Below, one piece after another: positions 1-8,411 of a DNA stretch of 64,000 bases (positions within the stretch are counted from its first letter, which is position 1; every line of letters starts with the position of its first letter). Where the stretch lies: positions 332,893-396,892 of the forward strand of contig NZ_JTAM01000001.1 of NCBI RefSeq assembly GCF_000812565.1, in the 5' to 3' direction. Under the pieces are notes generated by a model. The model was not told where the DNA came from, made no database searches, and worked only from the letters and a program-made list of their open reading frames with translations. Source of the DNA: Flammeovirga sp. OC4 (lineage in GTDB: Bacteria > Bacteroidota > Bacteroidia > Cytophagales > Flammeovirgaceae). The position numbers and the translations under genes were made by a program.

Positions 1-981
1 AAGGTTAGAACCATTTTCTTGTAATAATTGCTTCTCTGCCTCTAGTGAATTGAATACTGCTTGGAAGTTTTCAGAATACTCCATATTCGTTACACCTTGT
101 CCTCCATCTTCAGAACCATCTGAGATATAAACAAACATATAATTATCCTCATAATCATACTTTGTTTTTATGATAGAATAATCATCAATTTCAAAGTTAG
201 CTTCACTTAAAGAGTCAGCATATACTTCAAATTCACCGTTTTTGTCTGTGATAAAGTTTTTCTCATTGATTCTTACGTTTAAAGAATCAGCAGGAGAAAT
301 ATCCTCATCATATACAACAACGACTAATATTGGATCAACATAAATTTCATCCTCTAAAGGTTTAGCCTGAACTTTCTTTGGTGCAGAAGTAGTTTTCTTG
401 GCTACTTTCACCTCTTTTTGAAGACCTTCTGACGGTAAAGTAATCGTTACTTTATTTACAGTAGGATTATATTTCGTAAAATTTTTCTTGATTGGGTCTC
501 CATCCACTAAAAAAATCGTAGAGTTCTGAATTTTGTAATTTCTATCTACAATAAGTTGGAATGCTCCTTTATCATTTGTTTTCACTGCTGAAAACTTCTG
601 ACCAGAGATCTTAACATATTTGCCACTTACAGGATTTCCATCTTTATAGACTACTCCATCAATATATACAGGAGCAAAAGTAAGAAGTACTTTAATGACA
701 TCAGCACCTTCAAACGCCCATGTTTGCATCTTATACCCCCTCTTTATAACATTAAGATTCCTAATTTTGGATGGGTTTTCAGCTGGAAATGTAAATTTTC
801 CTTCAGAGTTAGTAGTAGCCACTTGCTTCCCTTCAAGATACACAACAGCGCTGTACACTGGTTGCTGGTCTTCATCAATAACAACTCCTTTTACTAACTT
901 ATCTTGAGCTGTTAGACCGAAGGTTGTTGTTAATAGTAAAAATAGAGTTAATATGTAACTTTTGCTTATTTGCTTCATCAT
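1..981 (-). CDS. Secreted protein with carboxypeptidase-regulatory-like repeats (partial, C-terminus missing)
   Basis: The reading frame runs off the left edge of the window, so only the first 327 codons are seen. Two consecutive ATGs (at 981 and 978) precede a clear signal peptide ending near FGLTAQ. Three similar beta-sandwich modules follow: GVVIDEDQQPVYSAVVYLEG, then one starting IDGVVYKDGNPVSGKYV, then one starting VVVVYDEDISPADSLNV. Each is followed by a T(N/D).xG.F strand typical of the carboxypeptidase regulatory-like (CRD) fold. Such modules are found in Bacteroidota outer-membrane and OmpA-linked proteins as non-enzymatic beta-sandwiches. The missing C-terminus probably carries the defining domain, so no enzymatic role can be given. 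A well-formed promoter lies just upstream, so it is probably transcribed on its own. Confidence 0.8.
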   Translation of the reverse strand, partial: MMKQISKSYILTLFLLLTTTFGLTAQDKLVKGVVIDEDQQPVYSAVVYLEGKQVATTNSEGKFTFPAENPSKIRNLNVIKRGYKMQTWAFEGADVIKVLLTFAPVYIDGVVYKDGNPVSGKYVKISGQKFSAVKTNDKGAFQLIVDRNYKIQNSTIFLVDGDPIKKNFTKYNPTVNKVTITLPSEGLQKEVKVAKKTTSAPKKVQAKPLEDEIYVDPILVVVVYDEDISPADSLNVRINEKNFITDKNGEFEVYADSLSEANFEIDDYSIIKTKYDYEDNYMFVYISDGSEDGGQGVTNMEYSENFQAVFNSLEAEKQLLQENGSNL

Positions 982-1034
982 TAGTAAGGATGAATGATAA
1001 AAAAATTTGACTTCATGCCAATTGTAATTATAAC

Positions 1035-1065
1035 CAAATATAAATGAAAACGAAGCAAAACCACA
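1035..1065 (-). promoter_or_regulatory. Bacteroidota-type promoter for the CRD-repeat protein
   Basis: On the minus strand the box TATATTTG (1042 down to 1035) matches the Bacteroidota -7 consensus TAnnTTTG exactly. A TTG at 1065-1063 lies 20 nt upstream, matching the -33 element spacing. The predicted start of transcription is about 47 nt before the ATG. This is motif evidence only. Confidence 0.55.
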
Positions 1066-1084
1066 ATAATTAATTAATATTATT

Positions 1085-2146
1085 TCAATCCACCTGATAT
1101 AATTTCAATAACTCACTGAATAGATTGCATTTATATAAATCATAAGTATACTTTTTACCATTATTATTTACCTTCCAAATCAGTGATTTTTTATCCTCTG
1201 AAAGAGTTAAAATAACTTCAAATTGAGGGTTTTCATCGTTGAATGCACCTTCTGAAATCATTTTTTTACATTCCCATTCGAGGTATACGACAGGATCAAT
1301 TGTCCCATCATATTGATGAACGGTATCAGAATATGAAATCGTAAAAGAGAATAACCTTTCAGGTGCACAAAAATTAAATACGCCACTTTTCGCATTAAAT
1401 GCGATTGATGGAGATGAGAAGGTCTGATTAATAAAATTGCTTGCTACAATCGCTGAGGGTGAACCTATTTTCACCTTATCATCATACAAAATCCAAAGGT
1501 TATCAGCCACCTGCAATGACATTTCTATTTCATGCGTACTCAACAAAATCGCCTTTTTCTTTTTCCTCGCAATACTCTTTAAAAGTTGAAAAATTTCAAT
1601 TCTATTGATCAAATCAAGGTGGGCTGAAGGTTCATCCAAAAAAATCACATCTGTATTTTGTGCAATTGCCCTTGCAATCATCACCTTCTGTCTTTCTCCA
1701 TCTGAGAGTGTATTTATATAACGGTCTTGTAGGTGATTAGCTCCCACATCTTTTAAAGCATCTAGCGCAATTGTGTGATCCGAATCTTTTAATTTACCCC
1801 ACCAATTCACATAAGGGTATCGTCCCATCAATACTGTTTCAAAAACAGTCAATTTACCTACTATTGAAGTATTAGAAAACACAAAACTGATGAGCAATGA
1901 CCTTTGTGTATTGTTCAGAGCACCTAATATTTGATCATTGATGGTTACCTGTCCTTCTAATGGAACAATCTCACCCGAAAGCGTTTTCAATAGAGTAGAT
2001 TTCCCCACTCCATTGACACCAATCAGTACGTTGAATTCTCCTCTCCTCAAATGTAATTCCCCGTATTGTCCTACTACCTTTGGTGCCTCACCTTTATCTT
2101 GATAGCCTGTAATCAGGTTTTGAGTTGATAATACACTTTCATTCAT
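1085..2146 (-). CDS. ABC transporter ATP-binding protein, FecE/BtuD-like, with C-terminal extension
   Basis: This is the cytoplasmic ATPase of a metal-chelate (siderophore, heme or cobalamin type) importer. It has Walker A GVNGVGKST (residues 43-51), the signature LSDGE (147-151), Walker B VIFLDE (167-172) and the H-loop histidine near 205. The usual Q-loop glutamine is not obvious in the segment SFVFSNTSIVGK, so that position may be substituted. FecE-like ATPases usually end near residue 260-270, and this one continues to 353 with about 80 residues I do not recognise. Its ATG overlaps the permease stop codon in TAATG, so the two are translationally coupled. No periplasmic binding protein gene is adjacent. 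The substrate cannot be read from sequence. The BtuB-like receptor 27 kb away hints at cobalamin, but only weakly. Confidence 0.85.
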   Translation of the reverse strand: MNESVLSTQNLITGYQDKGEAPKVVGQYGELHLRRGEFNVLIGVNGVGKSTLLKTLSGEIVPLEGQVTINDQILGALNNTQRSLLISFVFSNTSIVGKLTVFETVLMGRYPYVNWWGKLKDSDHTIALDALKDVGANHLQDRYINTLSDGERQKVMIARAIAQNTDVIFLDEPSAHLDLINRIEIFQLLKSIARKKKKAILLSTHEIEMSLQVADNLWILYDDKVKIGSPSAIVASNFINQTFSSPSIAFNAKSGVFNFCAPERLFSFTISYSDTVHQYDGTIDPVVYLEWECKKMISEGAFNDENPQFEVILTLSEDKKSLIWKVNNNGKKYTYDLYKCNLFSELLKLYQVD

Positions 2147-3171
2147 TACTTTCTTCCTTTTAACATGGCTATAATCACAATTGGTGCTCCTATCAAGGAT
2201 GTAATTGAGTTGATTGGAATGACGACTCCTGAATCACTAATGTGTGATATGGTGTCACAAATAAGCATCCCGATAGCTCCAATCACTGCACTTAAAGGCA
2301 ATAATTTAAAGTGATCAGAAGATTTTGCTACTACTCTTGCTATATGTGGTGCTGCTATACCCACAAATCCAATCGGGCCACAAAAACCCGTGACACTTCC
2401 TGCCAGCAAGCTTGCGGATAGTATACTGAGTATTCTATATTTTTGAACAGATAACCCCATGCTTTTAGCATATTGCTCTCCTAAAAGCATTAAATTCATA
2501 GACCTGCAGAGTGTTAAAGCAATGATAAAACCTAAAATCACAAATAGGGTTAGGATCGTAATTTGCTCATAAACTATACCTCCCAAGCTACCAAATGTCC
2601 ACAATATGTATTCTTGTAATTGATCTGGGTGACTAAAATATTGAGCAATTCCAACAAGTGACGCCGTCAATGCCCCAAGCATCATTCCCACAATTAACAA
2701 AGCTACATTATCATTCACCTTGTGCGCCACCAACAAAATTATAAACATCACTATACCTGCTCCAGCCGAAGCTGCGATGACAGTGAGCCAAATTCCAAAG
2801 TTTTCCAAGTATGAAATTGAATTAATACCCAAACCTATTCCTGATGATAAAGAAACCAAGGCCACTCCTAATGAAGCCCCCGAGTTAATACCTAAAACAG
2901 AAGGGCCTGCCATGGGATTTCTGAAAAGAGCCTGCATCAACAAGCCACTTATTGACAATGCAATTCCTACCAAAATAGCGACCAATGCTTTTGGTATTCT
3001 AATCAACCACAATATTGTTGCAATACTACTTTCCTCTTCCCCTCCAAAAAGGGTTTGTATAATCTCTGATATTGAAATATTCGAAGAGCCAATACTTATA
3101 TCAATGAAAAACAGAGGTATAATAGTAAGGCTCAATCCTATCAATTTAATATCAATATATTTTTTATTCAT
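2146..3171 (-). CDS. FecCD-family ABC transporter permease
   Basis: This is the inner-membrane permease of a vitamin B12/siderophore-type importer. The 341 residues are almost entirely hydrophobic, with about nine to ten membrane helices. They carry family landmarks: LIRIPKALVAILVGIALSIS near residue 60, then GLLMQALFRNPMAGPSVLGI, and the C-terminal FCGPIGFVGIAAPHIAR that forms the coupling loop to the ATPase. The length is normal for the family. It is the first gene of a two-gene operon with the ATPase (1-base overlap) and is divergent from the HAD phosphatase gene. The binding protein and outer-membrane receptor must be encoded elsewhere, possibly the BtuB-like receptor in this window. Confidence 0.88.
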   Translation of the reverse strand: MNKKYIDIKLIGLSLTIIPLFFIDISIGSSNISISEIIQTLFGGEEESSIATILWLIRIPKALVAILVGIALSISGLLMQALFRNPMAGPSVLGINSGASLGVALVSLSSGIGLGINSISYLENFGIWLTVIAASAGAGIVMFIILLVAHKVNDNVALLIVGMMLGALTASLVGIAQYFSHPDQLQEYILWTFGSLGGIVYEQITILTLFVILGFIIALTLCRSMNLMLLGEQYAKSMGLSVQKYRILSILSASLLAGSVTGFCGPIGFVGIAAPHIARVVAKSSDHFKLLPLSAVIGAIGMLICDTISHISDSGVVIPINSITSLIGAPIVIIAMLKGRK

Positions 3172-3272
3172 AAAATTCTGTAATCCTTAAATTGCGGTTT
3201 GCAATATGGCTACATAAAATGATTTTTGTATTAATTTTAGTCACTCTTTTTGGAATGATTTACCTTTTTTAG

Positions 3273-3914
3273 ATGATAAAAAAAATTATACTTTTTGATT
3301 TTGATGGTACAATTGCGGATACATTACCGCTTGTAGAAAGTATCATCCAAAAAATTGGCCCCAGGTATCGATTAGATCTTTCTGAACAAAGAATAAGTGT
3401 GTATAAAGATTTACCCGCTAAAGAAATTCTTCATAAGATCAAACTTAAAAAGTGGTTGATTCCTTTTTTTGTTTTGGAAATGAAATTCAGATTATATCTA
3501 CAGAAATCTTCCATTGTACTTTTCCCTGAAATTAAAAACCAATTAAACCTACTGAGGGAAAAAGGATATGAACTACAGATTTTAAGTTCAAATGCATCAA
3601 ATACAATAGAGAAAATCCTCCAAAAAGAAGGTTTAGAAGATACTTTTTCAACGATTCATGCTTCTTCCAAACTTTTCGGGAAACATAAAAAACTAATTGA
3701 ACTAAAACAGCAGCTTGGTCCACATTTGATGTACATAGGTGATGAAGTGCGAGATGCTGATGCCTGCAAAATTGCACAAATCCCAATGATTGCCGTAAGT
3801 TGGGGTTACAACTCCCCAAAGGTTTTGAGTAAATCTCCAATCTTGGATTTAATAGACCATCAGAAAAATCTCTATCATAAGATTCATCACTATTTTTCTG
3901 AAATTCAAGAGTAA
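3273..3914 (+). CDS. HAD-superfamily hydrolase, phosphoglycolate-phosphatase-like
   Basis: This is a soluble HAD phosphatase of 213 residues. Motif I DFDGT is at residues 9-13 (D9 the nucleophile, D11 the general acid), motif II is ILSSNAS near 106-112, and motif IV is IGDEVRDADAC near 155. The alpha-helical cap between motifs I and II is of the Gph/PpaX (C1) type. It ends with a short helix. It probably hydrolyses a small phosphate ester such as 2-phosphoglycolate, but HAD substrates cannot be inferred safely from motifs. It stands alone between a divergent transporter operon and the acylase gene. Confidence 0.82.
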   Translation: MIKKIILFDFDGTIADTLPLVESIIQKIGPRYRLDLSEQRISVYKDLPAKEILHKIKLKKWLIPFFVLEMKFRLYLQKSSIVLFPEIKNQLNLLREKGYELQILSSNASNTIEKILQKEGLEDTFSTIHASSKLFGKHKKLIELKQQLGPHLMYIGDEVRDADACKIAQIPMIAVSWGYNSPKVLSKSPILDLIDHQKNLYHKIHHYFSEIQE

Positions 3915-3999
3915 AAATACTTCAAGCTAAATTCCGATTTGTATCGGATCTAAGTTTATGTATTTTTACTTTACTTTTTTCATTTTAAGTCACAAAACA

Positions 4000-4029
4000 T
4001 TTGCTAGAGTACAGATTCTGTTTCATTTG
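4000..4029 (+). promoter_or_regulatory. Promoter for the penicillin-acylase-family gene
   Basis: TTTG (4000-4003) is followed after 18 nt by TTCATTTG (4022-4029), a 7-of-8 match to TAnnTTTG. Transcription would begin around 4036. That lies after an in-frame TTG at 4032, which is a reason to place the start codon of the acylase gene at the ATG at 4056. Confidence 0.45.
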
Positions 4030-4055
4030 TTTTGACACTTACTAATCTAAATACA

Positions 4056-6491
4056 ATGAGATCCTCTATAGCAGGTATTATTTCAGCATTTACTTTTTTT
4101 TGTATTGTCGCCTTAGACTCAAAAATTAACAATATTCCTCCATTAGGACGTTTCCTCGATCCTTTTCAAGGTTTTTGGCAAAATGAAGTGAAGAATGAAA
4201 AACTTCCAGAATCCATCCAATTACCTAAAATGATTTCTGAAGGAGTTATTTATTATGACTCTTTATTAATACCACATATTTATTCTGAAAATGAACATGA
4301 CCTTTACTATTTACAAGGATATGTAACGGCAAGGCATAGGCTTTGGCAAATGGATTTCCAAGCCATGGCAGCTGCGGGAAGATTGTCAGAAGTGTTTGGT
4401 AATCTTACCGTAAAGTACGATAAAGGGATGAGAAGACAAGGACTGCAATATGGTGCAGAACAGTTCATCAAGAGTATTAAAAATGACAAGAAAATGATGT
4501 CTGTATTGAATGCTTATACTAATGGTGTCAATGCATATATTGATCAACTTTCTTATGCTGACTACCCTGTTGAATATAAATTCTTTAATTATAAACCTGA
4601 ATATTGGACTCCGCTTAAAACTGCATTAATTTTTAAGTTCATTCAATATTCACTCTCTGGACCGGATTATGATTTCGAAAATACCAACTCCTTACAACAT
4701 TTAGGCAAGAAGAACTTTGACCTTCTGTTTCCAGAAATTTTACCCTTCCAAGAACCTATTGCAAACAATGATTCGATTTGGGACAACTTGGAAGTGATTG
4801 AGGTAAAAGCTCCTCAAAATATGAAACTACTCTCTGGATTAAGAAAACATGCCGTAGAGAAAGATGACCCTGATAATGGAAGTAATAACTGGGTAGTGAG
4901 CGGATCAAAGACAAAAAGTGGGAATCCGATCTTATGTAATGATCCTCACCTTAGTTTAACAATGCCTTCTATCTGGTTTTCTAATCAACTTACTCATCCT
5001 AAAGGAAATGTAATGGGAATGTCTATTCCTGGTATTCCTTGTGTTGTTGTAGGTTTCAACGAAGATATAGCTTGGGGCGTTACCAGTGCGAGAAGGGATG
5101 ATAGAGACTGGTATAAAATTTTGTTTCAAGACAAATCAAGAACACATTATTTGATTGATAACTATTGGTCAAAAGCTGATTTAAGAATCGAAGAAATCAA
5201 AATCAGAGATAAGGAAGCACTACTTGATACTGTCCGTTATACTCGATGGGGACCTATTGTTTATGATCAAAATTTTGGAAACTCGGACCAAAAAGAAGGT
5301 TATGCCTTACGTTGGACAGCACATGATGGTTCTAGAGAATTGAGATCGCTTTACCTTATCAATCATGCAAAGGATTATAAAGATTTTGATAAGGGACTGA
5401 GTTATTTCTCTGGTCCTGCTCTTAATTTTGCCTTCGCCTCTAAAGACAGTACAATAGCCATGAACATCCAAGGTAGATTTCCAAACCGATGGAAAAACCA
5501 GGGTAAGTTTGTATTAGACGGTACTAGGTTGGATACAAAATGGCAAGGCTTCATTCCTAACGAGCACAATATAAGAGTCATCAATCCAAAAAGTGGATAT
5601 GTTAGTTCTGCAAACGAACACCCTGCCAACAATAACTATCCTTATTATCACTATGGACAATATTTTGAATACTACAGAAACAGACGTATTCATCAATTAT
5701 TAGACAGTGCCAAGGATTTAACTATTGAAGAGTTGTCTGGTATGATGAATGACAACTATAGCTTATTTGCTGAAGAAAATTTAACCTTCATGCTTGATCA
5801 CCTTAAAAACACGGATTTGTCTGATGGTCAAAAAAGCATTTCTGAGGAATTAAGAACTTGGGATTATTGCTATTCACCACAAAATAGTGTTTCTATTTAC
5901 TTTGAAGAATGGGCCAAATCTGTCAGTGATATTATTTGGGATGAATTCCACAATCACCCCTCTAAGGAATATGCTATTCCTACAAGAGTGAACACTTTCT
6001 ATTTATTACAACATAAACCAGATCTGATTTTTATTGATGAATTAGAAACTGCCAAGAAAGAAAATATTGAAGATATTATGACAGAAGCTTTTCTAGCAGC
6101 AGTAAAAAAAGTGGATCAATGGAATACTAAAAACCCTACGCTTGACCTAACTTGGGCGAATTATAAAAATACCATGGTTCAACACTTAGGTCGCCTTCCT
6201 GGATTTAATATAGAAAATGTTCAAAATGGTGGCTATAGAGGGATTGTCAATGCTACAAAAGAAAAACACGGTCCTAGTTTTAGAATGCTCGTGGAAATGA
6301 CACCTCAAGGACCTGAAGCCTACCAAGTGATGCCGGGTGGTCAATCTGGCAACGCTGGAAGTCCTTATTATGACAATATGATTTCAAAATTTGAGAAAGG
6401 TGAATTGTACAAAGTCATATTCTTTGAAAAAGACGATTACTTAAAAGAGCCACCTCAAGAATTACTTAAATCAGAAAGAATAAAAATTTAA
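4056..6491 (+). CDS. Penicillin acylase family protein (Ntn-hydrolase precursor)
   Basis: This is a precursor of about 811 residues of the penicillin G/AHL acylase family. It hydrolyses amide bonds (beta-lactam side chains, acyl-homoserine lactones or similar). The N-terminus has one hydrophobic segment serving as signal or anchor. The alpha-subunit segment YLQGYVTARHRLWQMD is characteristic. The predicted self-cleavage site is in the sequence DNGSNNWVVSG, which would expose Ser276 (numbering from this ATG) as the N-terminal nucleophile of the beta subunit. The downstream NDPHL segment and the TSARRDDRD region are also family landmarks. An upstream TTG could extend it by 8 residues but falls at the predicted transcription start. 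It is followed after 1 nt by a small membrane protein gene, suggesting co-expression. Confidence 0.88.
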   Translation: MRSSIAGIISAFTFFCIVALDSKINNIPPLGRFLDPFQGFWQNEVKNEKLPESIQLPKMISEGVIYYDSLLIPHIYSENEHDLYYLQGYVTARHRLWQMDFQAMAAAGRLSEVFGNLTVKYDKGMRRQGLQYGAEQFIKSIKNDKKMMSVLNAYTNGVNAYIDQLSYADYPVEYKFFNYKPEYWTPLKTALIFKFIQYSLSGPDYDFENTNSLQHLGKKNFDLLFPEILPFQEPIANNDSIWDNLEVIEVKAPQNMKLLSGLRKHAVEKDDPDNGSNNWVVSGSKTKSGNPILCNDPHLSLTMPSIWFSNQLTHPKGNVMGMSIPGIPCVVVGFNEDIAWGVTSARRDDRDWYKILFQDKSRTHYLIDNYWSKADLRIEEIKIRDKEALLDTVRYTRWGPIVYDQNFGNSDQKEGYALRWTAHDGSRELRSLYLINHAKDYKDFDKGLSYFSGPALNFAFASKDSTIAMNIQGRFPNRWKNQGKFVLDGTRLDTKWQGFIPNEHNIRVINPKSGYVSSANEHPANNNYPYYHYGQYFEYYRNRRIHQLLDSAKDLTIEELSGMMNDNYSLFAEENLTFMLDHLKNTDLSDGQKSISEELRTWDYCYSPQNSVSIYFEEWAKSVSDIIWDEFHNHPSKEYAIPTRVNTFYLLQHKPDLIFIDELETAKKENIEDIMTEAFLAAVKKVDQWNTKNPTLDLTWANYKNTMVQHLGRLPGFNIENVQNGGYRGIVNATKEKHGPSFRMLVEMTPQGPEAYQVMPGGQSGNAGSPYYDNMISKFEKGELYKVIFFEKDDYLKEPPQELLKSERIKI

Positions 6492-6492
6492 C

Positions 6493-6885
6493 ATGTATAA
6501 TAATTATATAATATACGGTGCAAGTATTGCCATAGGATGTAGCTTATTACAGTTGTTTTTTCCTTGGTGGATTATTGCTTTTCCTTGTTTTGCTTTGGGT
6601 GTTTTAAAACAAAAGCAAAACTTTCTTCCTATCTTCCTTACAGGTTTCATTAGCATTGCTTTGCTTTGGGGAGTTTATGCCGCAATGATCCAAATCTATA
6701 CAGGTTCAGAGTTAAGCCATAGAGTAGCTGAAATGTTTAGACTTCCTTCTAATGACTTTGTGGGAATTATCAGTGCTCTTATTGGTGGGTTAACAGGAGG
6801 CCTTTCTGCTCTTTGTGGTGCGTTGATCAAGTGGGCTTCTGTAGATTTAAAACCTGTAGAGAAAACAAATACTTCTTCTGATTAA
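6493..6885 (+). CDS. Small integral membrane protein (unknown)
   Basis: The 130-residue protein has about three to four hydrophobic helices. A glycine-rich last helix contains IISALIGGLTGGLSALCGALIKW, and the C-terminal tail is short and polar. I do not recognise the family. It starts 1 nt after the acylase stop codon and has no space for its own promoter, so it is almost certainly translated from the same message. That could mean a membrane partner for the acylase or simple operonic hitchhiking. Confidence 0.7.
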   Translation: MYNNYIIYGASIAIGCSLLQLFFPWWIIAFPCFALGVLKQKQNFLPIFLTGFISIALLWGVYAAMIQIYTGSELSHRVAEMFRLPSNDFVGIISALIGGLTGGLSALCGALIKWASVDLKPVEKTNTSSD

Positions 6886-6962
6886 AGCTTAGCCTTAAAT
6901 AGGGATCAATGGAAAGCTCAAAAATTCTACTTAATATTTATCAAGAATTTTGAACAAGTGAT

Positions 6963-6970
6963 TATATTTG
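6963..6970 (+). promoter_or_regulatory. -7 promoter box for purB
   Basis: TATATTTG is an exact match to TAnnTTTG, 38 nt before the purB ATG. No convincing TTG element sits at the expected spacing upstream, so this is a single-element call. Confidence 0.45.
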
Positions 6971-7008
6971 CGACTTGAAAAGTTTTTCACAATTTTCCTA
7001 TAACAAAA

Positions 7009-8352
7009 ATGGAGCTAAATCAACTAAGTGCGGTATCACCTATTGATGGCAGATACAGAAGTAAAACCTCATCTTTATCAGAATATTTCTCTGAATATGC
7101 GTTGATAAGATATAGAGTTTGGGTAGAAATTGAATACTTCATTGCTTTATGTGAGTCACCACTTCCACAACTAGAAGGTTTTGATAAATCTTTATACGCT
7201 CCAATCAGAAAAATCTATCAAGAATTCAGCTTAGAAGACGCTGAAAAAGTAAAGGAGTTTGAGAAAGTAACAAACCATGATGTTAAGTCTGTTGAATATT
7301 TCATCAAAGAAAAATTTGACGATTTAGGTATCAAAGAGCAAAAAGAATTTGTTCACTTCGGTTTAACTTCTCAAGATGTAAACAACACTGCAATTCCTCT
7401 TTCTTTAAAGAAAGCTAACGAGGATGTTGTTATCCCAATGATCGAAGAAGTAATCTCAATGATTGACGTATTGGCTAATGAGTGGGAAAAGCAACCTATT
7501 CTTGCTTTAACTCACGGTCAACCTGCTTCACCTTCTCGTTTGGGTAAAGAATTCAAAGTATTTAGCTACAGAGCTAAAAAACAATTGGAAGCATTAAAGC
7601 AAATTCCTTACTCTGCTAAATTTGGTGGTGCTACAGGTAACTTCAATGCCCACCACGTAGCATACCCTACTATTGACTGGGTAGAATTTGGTAATGACTT
7701 CGTGAACGAGCAATTAGGTTTAGACCGTTCTCAATTCACTACTCAAATTGAAAACTACGACAACCTTGCCGCTTTATTTGACGGTTTCAAAAGAATCAAC
7801 ACGATCTTAATTGATTTATCGAGAGATATCTGGCAGTACGTTTCAATGCGTTACTTCAAGCAAAAAATCAATAAGAACGAAGTAGGTTCTTCTGCCATGC
7901 CTCACAAAGTAAACCCTATCGATTTTGAAAACGCTGAGGGTAACTTGGGTATTGCTTCTGCTATTTTAGAACACTTAGCAGTAAAATTACCTATCTCAAG
8001 ATTACAAAGAGACCTTACTGACTCTACTGTATTGAGAAACATCGGTGTACCATTAGGACATATTCTTATTGCTTTACAGTCACTTCAAAAAGGTTTGAAT
8101 AAGTTAGAATTAAACGCTGACCAACTTCAAGCTGATTTAGAAGACAACTGGGCAGTAGTTGCCGAAGCAATTCAAACAGTATTAAGAAGAGAAGGTATTC
8201 CTAACCCTTATGAAATGTTGAAAGACTTAACGCGTAAGAATGAAAAAATTACTGCTGAAAGTATTTCTGTATTCATCGGTGGTTTAGACGTACCAGAAAA
8301 TATCAAAGAAGAATTGAAGAAAATTACTCCTTATAACTATACAGGAATTTAA
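7009..8352 (+). CDS. purB: Adenylosuccinate lyase
   Basis: This is a cytoplasmic purine-biosynthesis enzyme. It cleaves fumarate from SAICAR and from adenylosuccinate (to AMP). The 447 residues show the fumarase/aspartase superfamily signature SSAMPHKVNP, the conserved HFGLTSQDVN segment and the LTHGQPASP substrate-binding motif. Length and the N-terminal LSAVSPIDGRY match the long, E. coli-like PurB subfamily. It has its own promoter box and ends in a strong bidirectional terminator, so it is a single-gene unit. Confidence 0.97.
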   Translation: MELNQLSAVSPIDGRYRSKTSSLSEYFSEYALIRYRVWVEIEYFIALCESPLPQLEGFDKSLYAPIRKIYQEFSLEDAEKVKEFEKVTNHDVKSVEYFIKEKFDDLGIKEQKEFVHFGLTSQDVNNTAIPLSLKKANEDVVIPMIEEVISMIDVLANEWEKQPILALTHGQPASPSRLGKEFKVFSYRAKKQLEALKQIPYSAKFGGATGNFNAHHVAYPTIDWVEFGNDFVNEQLGLDRSQFTTQIENYDNLAALFDGFKRINTILIDLSRDIWQYVSMRYFKQKINKNEVGSSAMPHKVNPIDFENAEGNLGIASAILEHLAVKLPISRLQRDLTDSTVLRNIGVPLGHILIALQSLQKGLNKLELNADQLQADLEDNWAVVAEAIQTVLRREGIPNPYEMLKDLTRKNEKITAESISVFIGGLDVPENIKEELKKITPYNYTGI

Positions 8353-8375
8353 TCCACCTCACTTCTTTAAAACTT

Positions 8376-8407
8376 AAGGGGTTTGACTTATCTGAGTCAA
8401 ACCCCTT
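8376..8407. terminator. Bidirectional intrinsic terminator between purB and the sensor gene
   Basis: A perfect 13-bp stem AAGGGGTTTGACT / AGTCAAACCCCTT with a 6-nt loop, then TTTTC on the plus strand. It lies in the 59 nt between convergent genes and probably serves both. Confidence 0.85.
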
Positions 8408-8411
8408 TTCT

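Noticed and set aside
2720..3190. 156-residue ORF on the plus strand opposite the permease gene
   Set aside because: It is antisense to a well-supported FecCD permease, and its residues show no family motif. It is a shadow of the coding frame.
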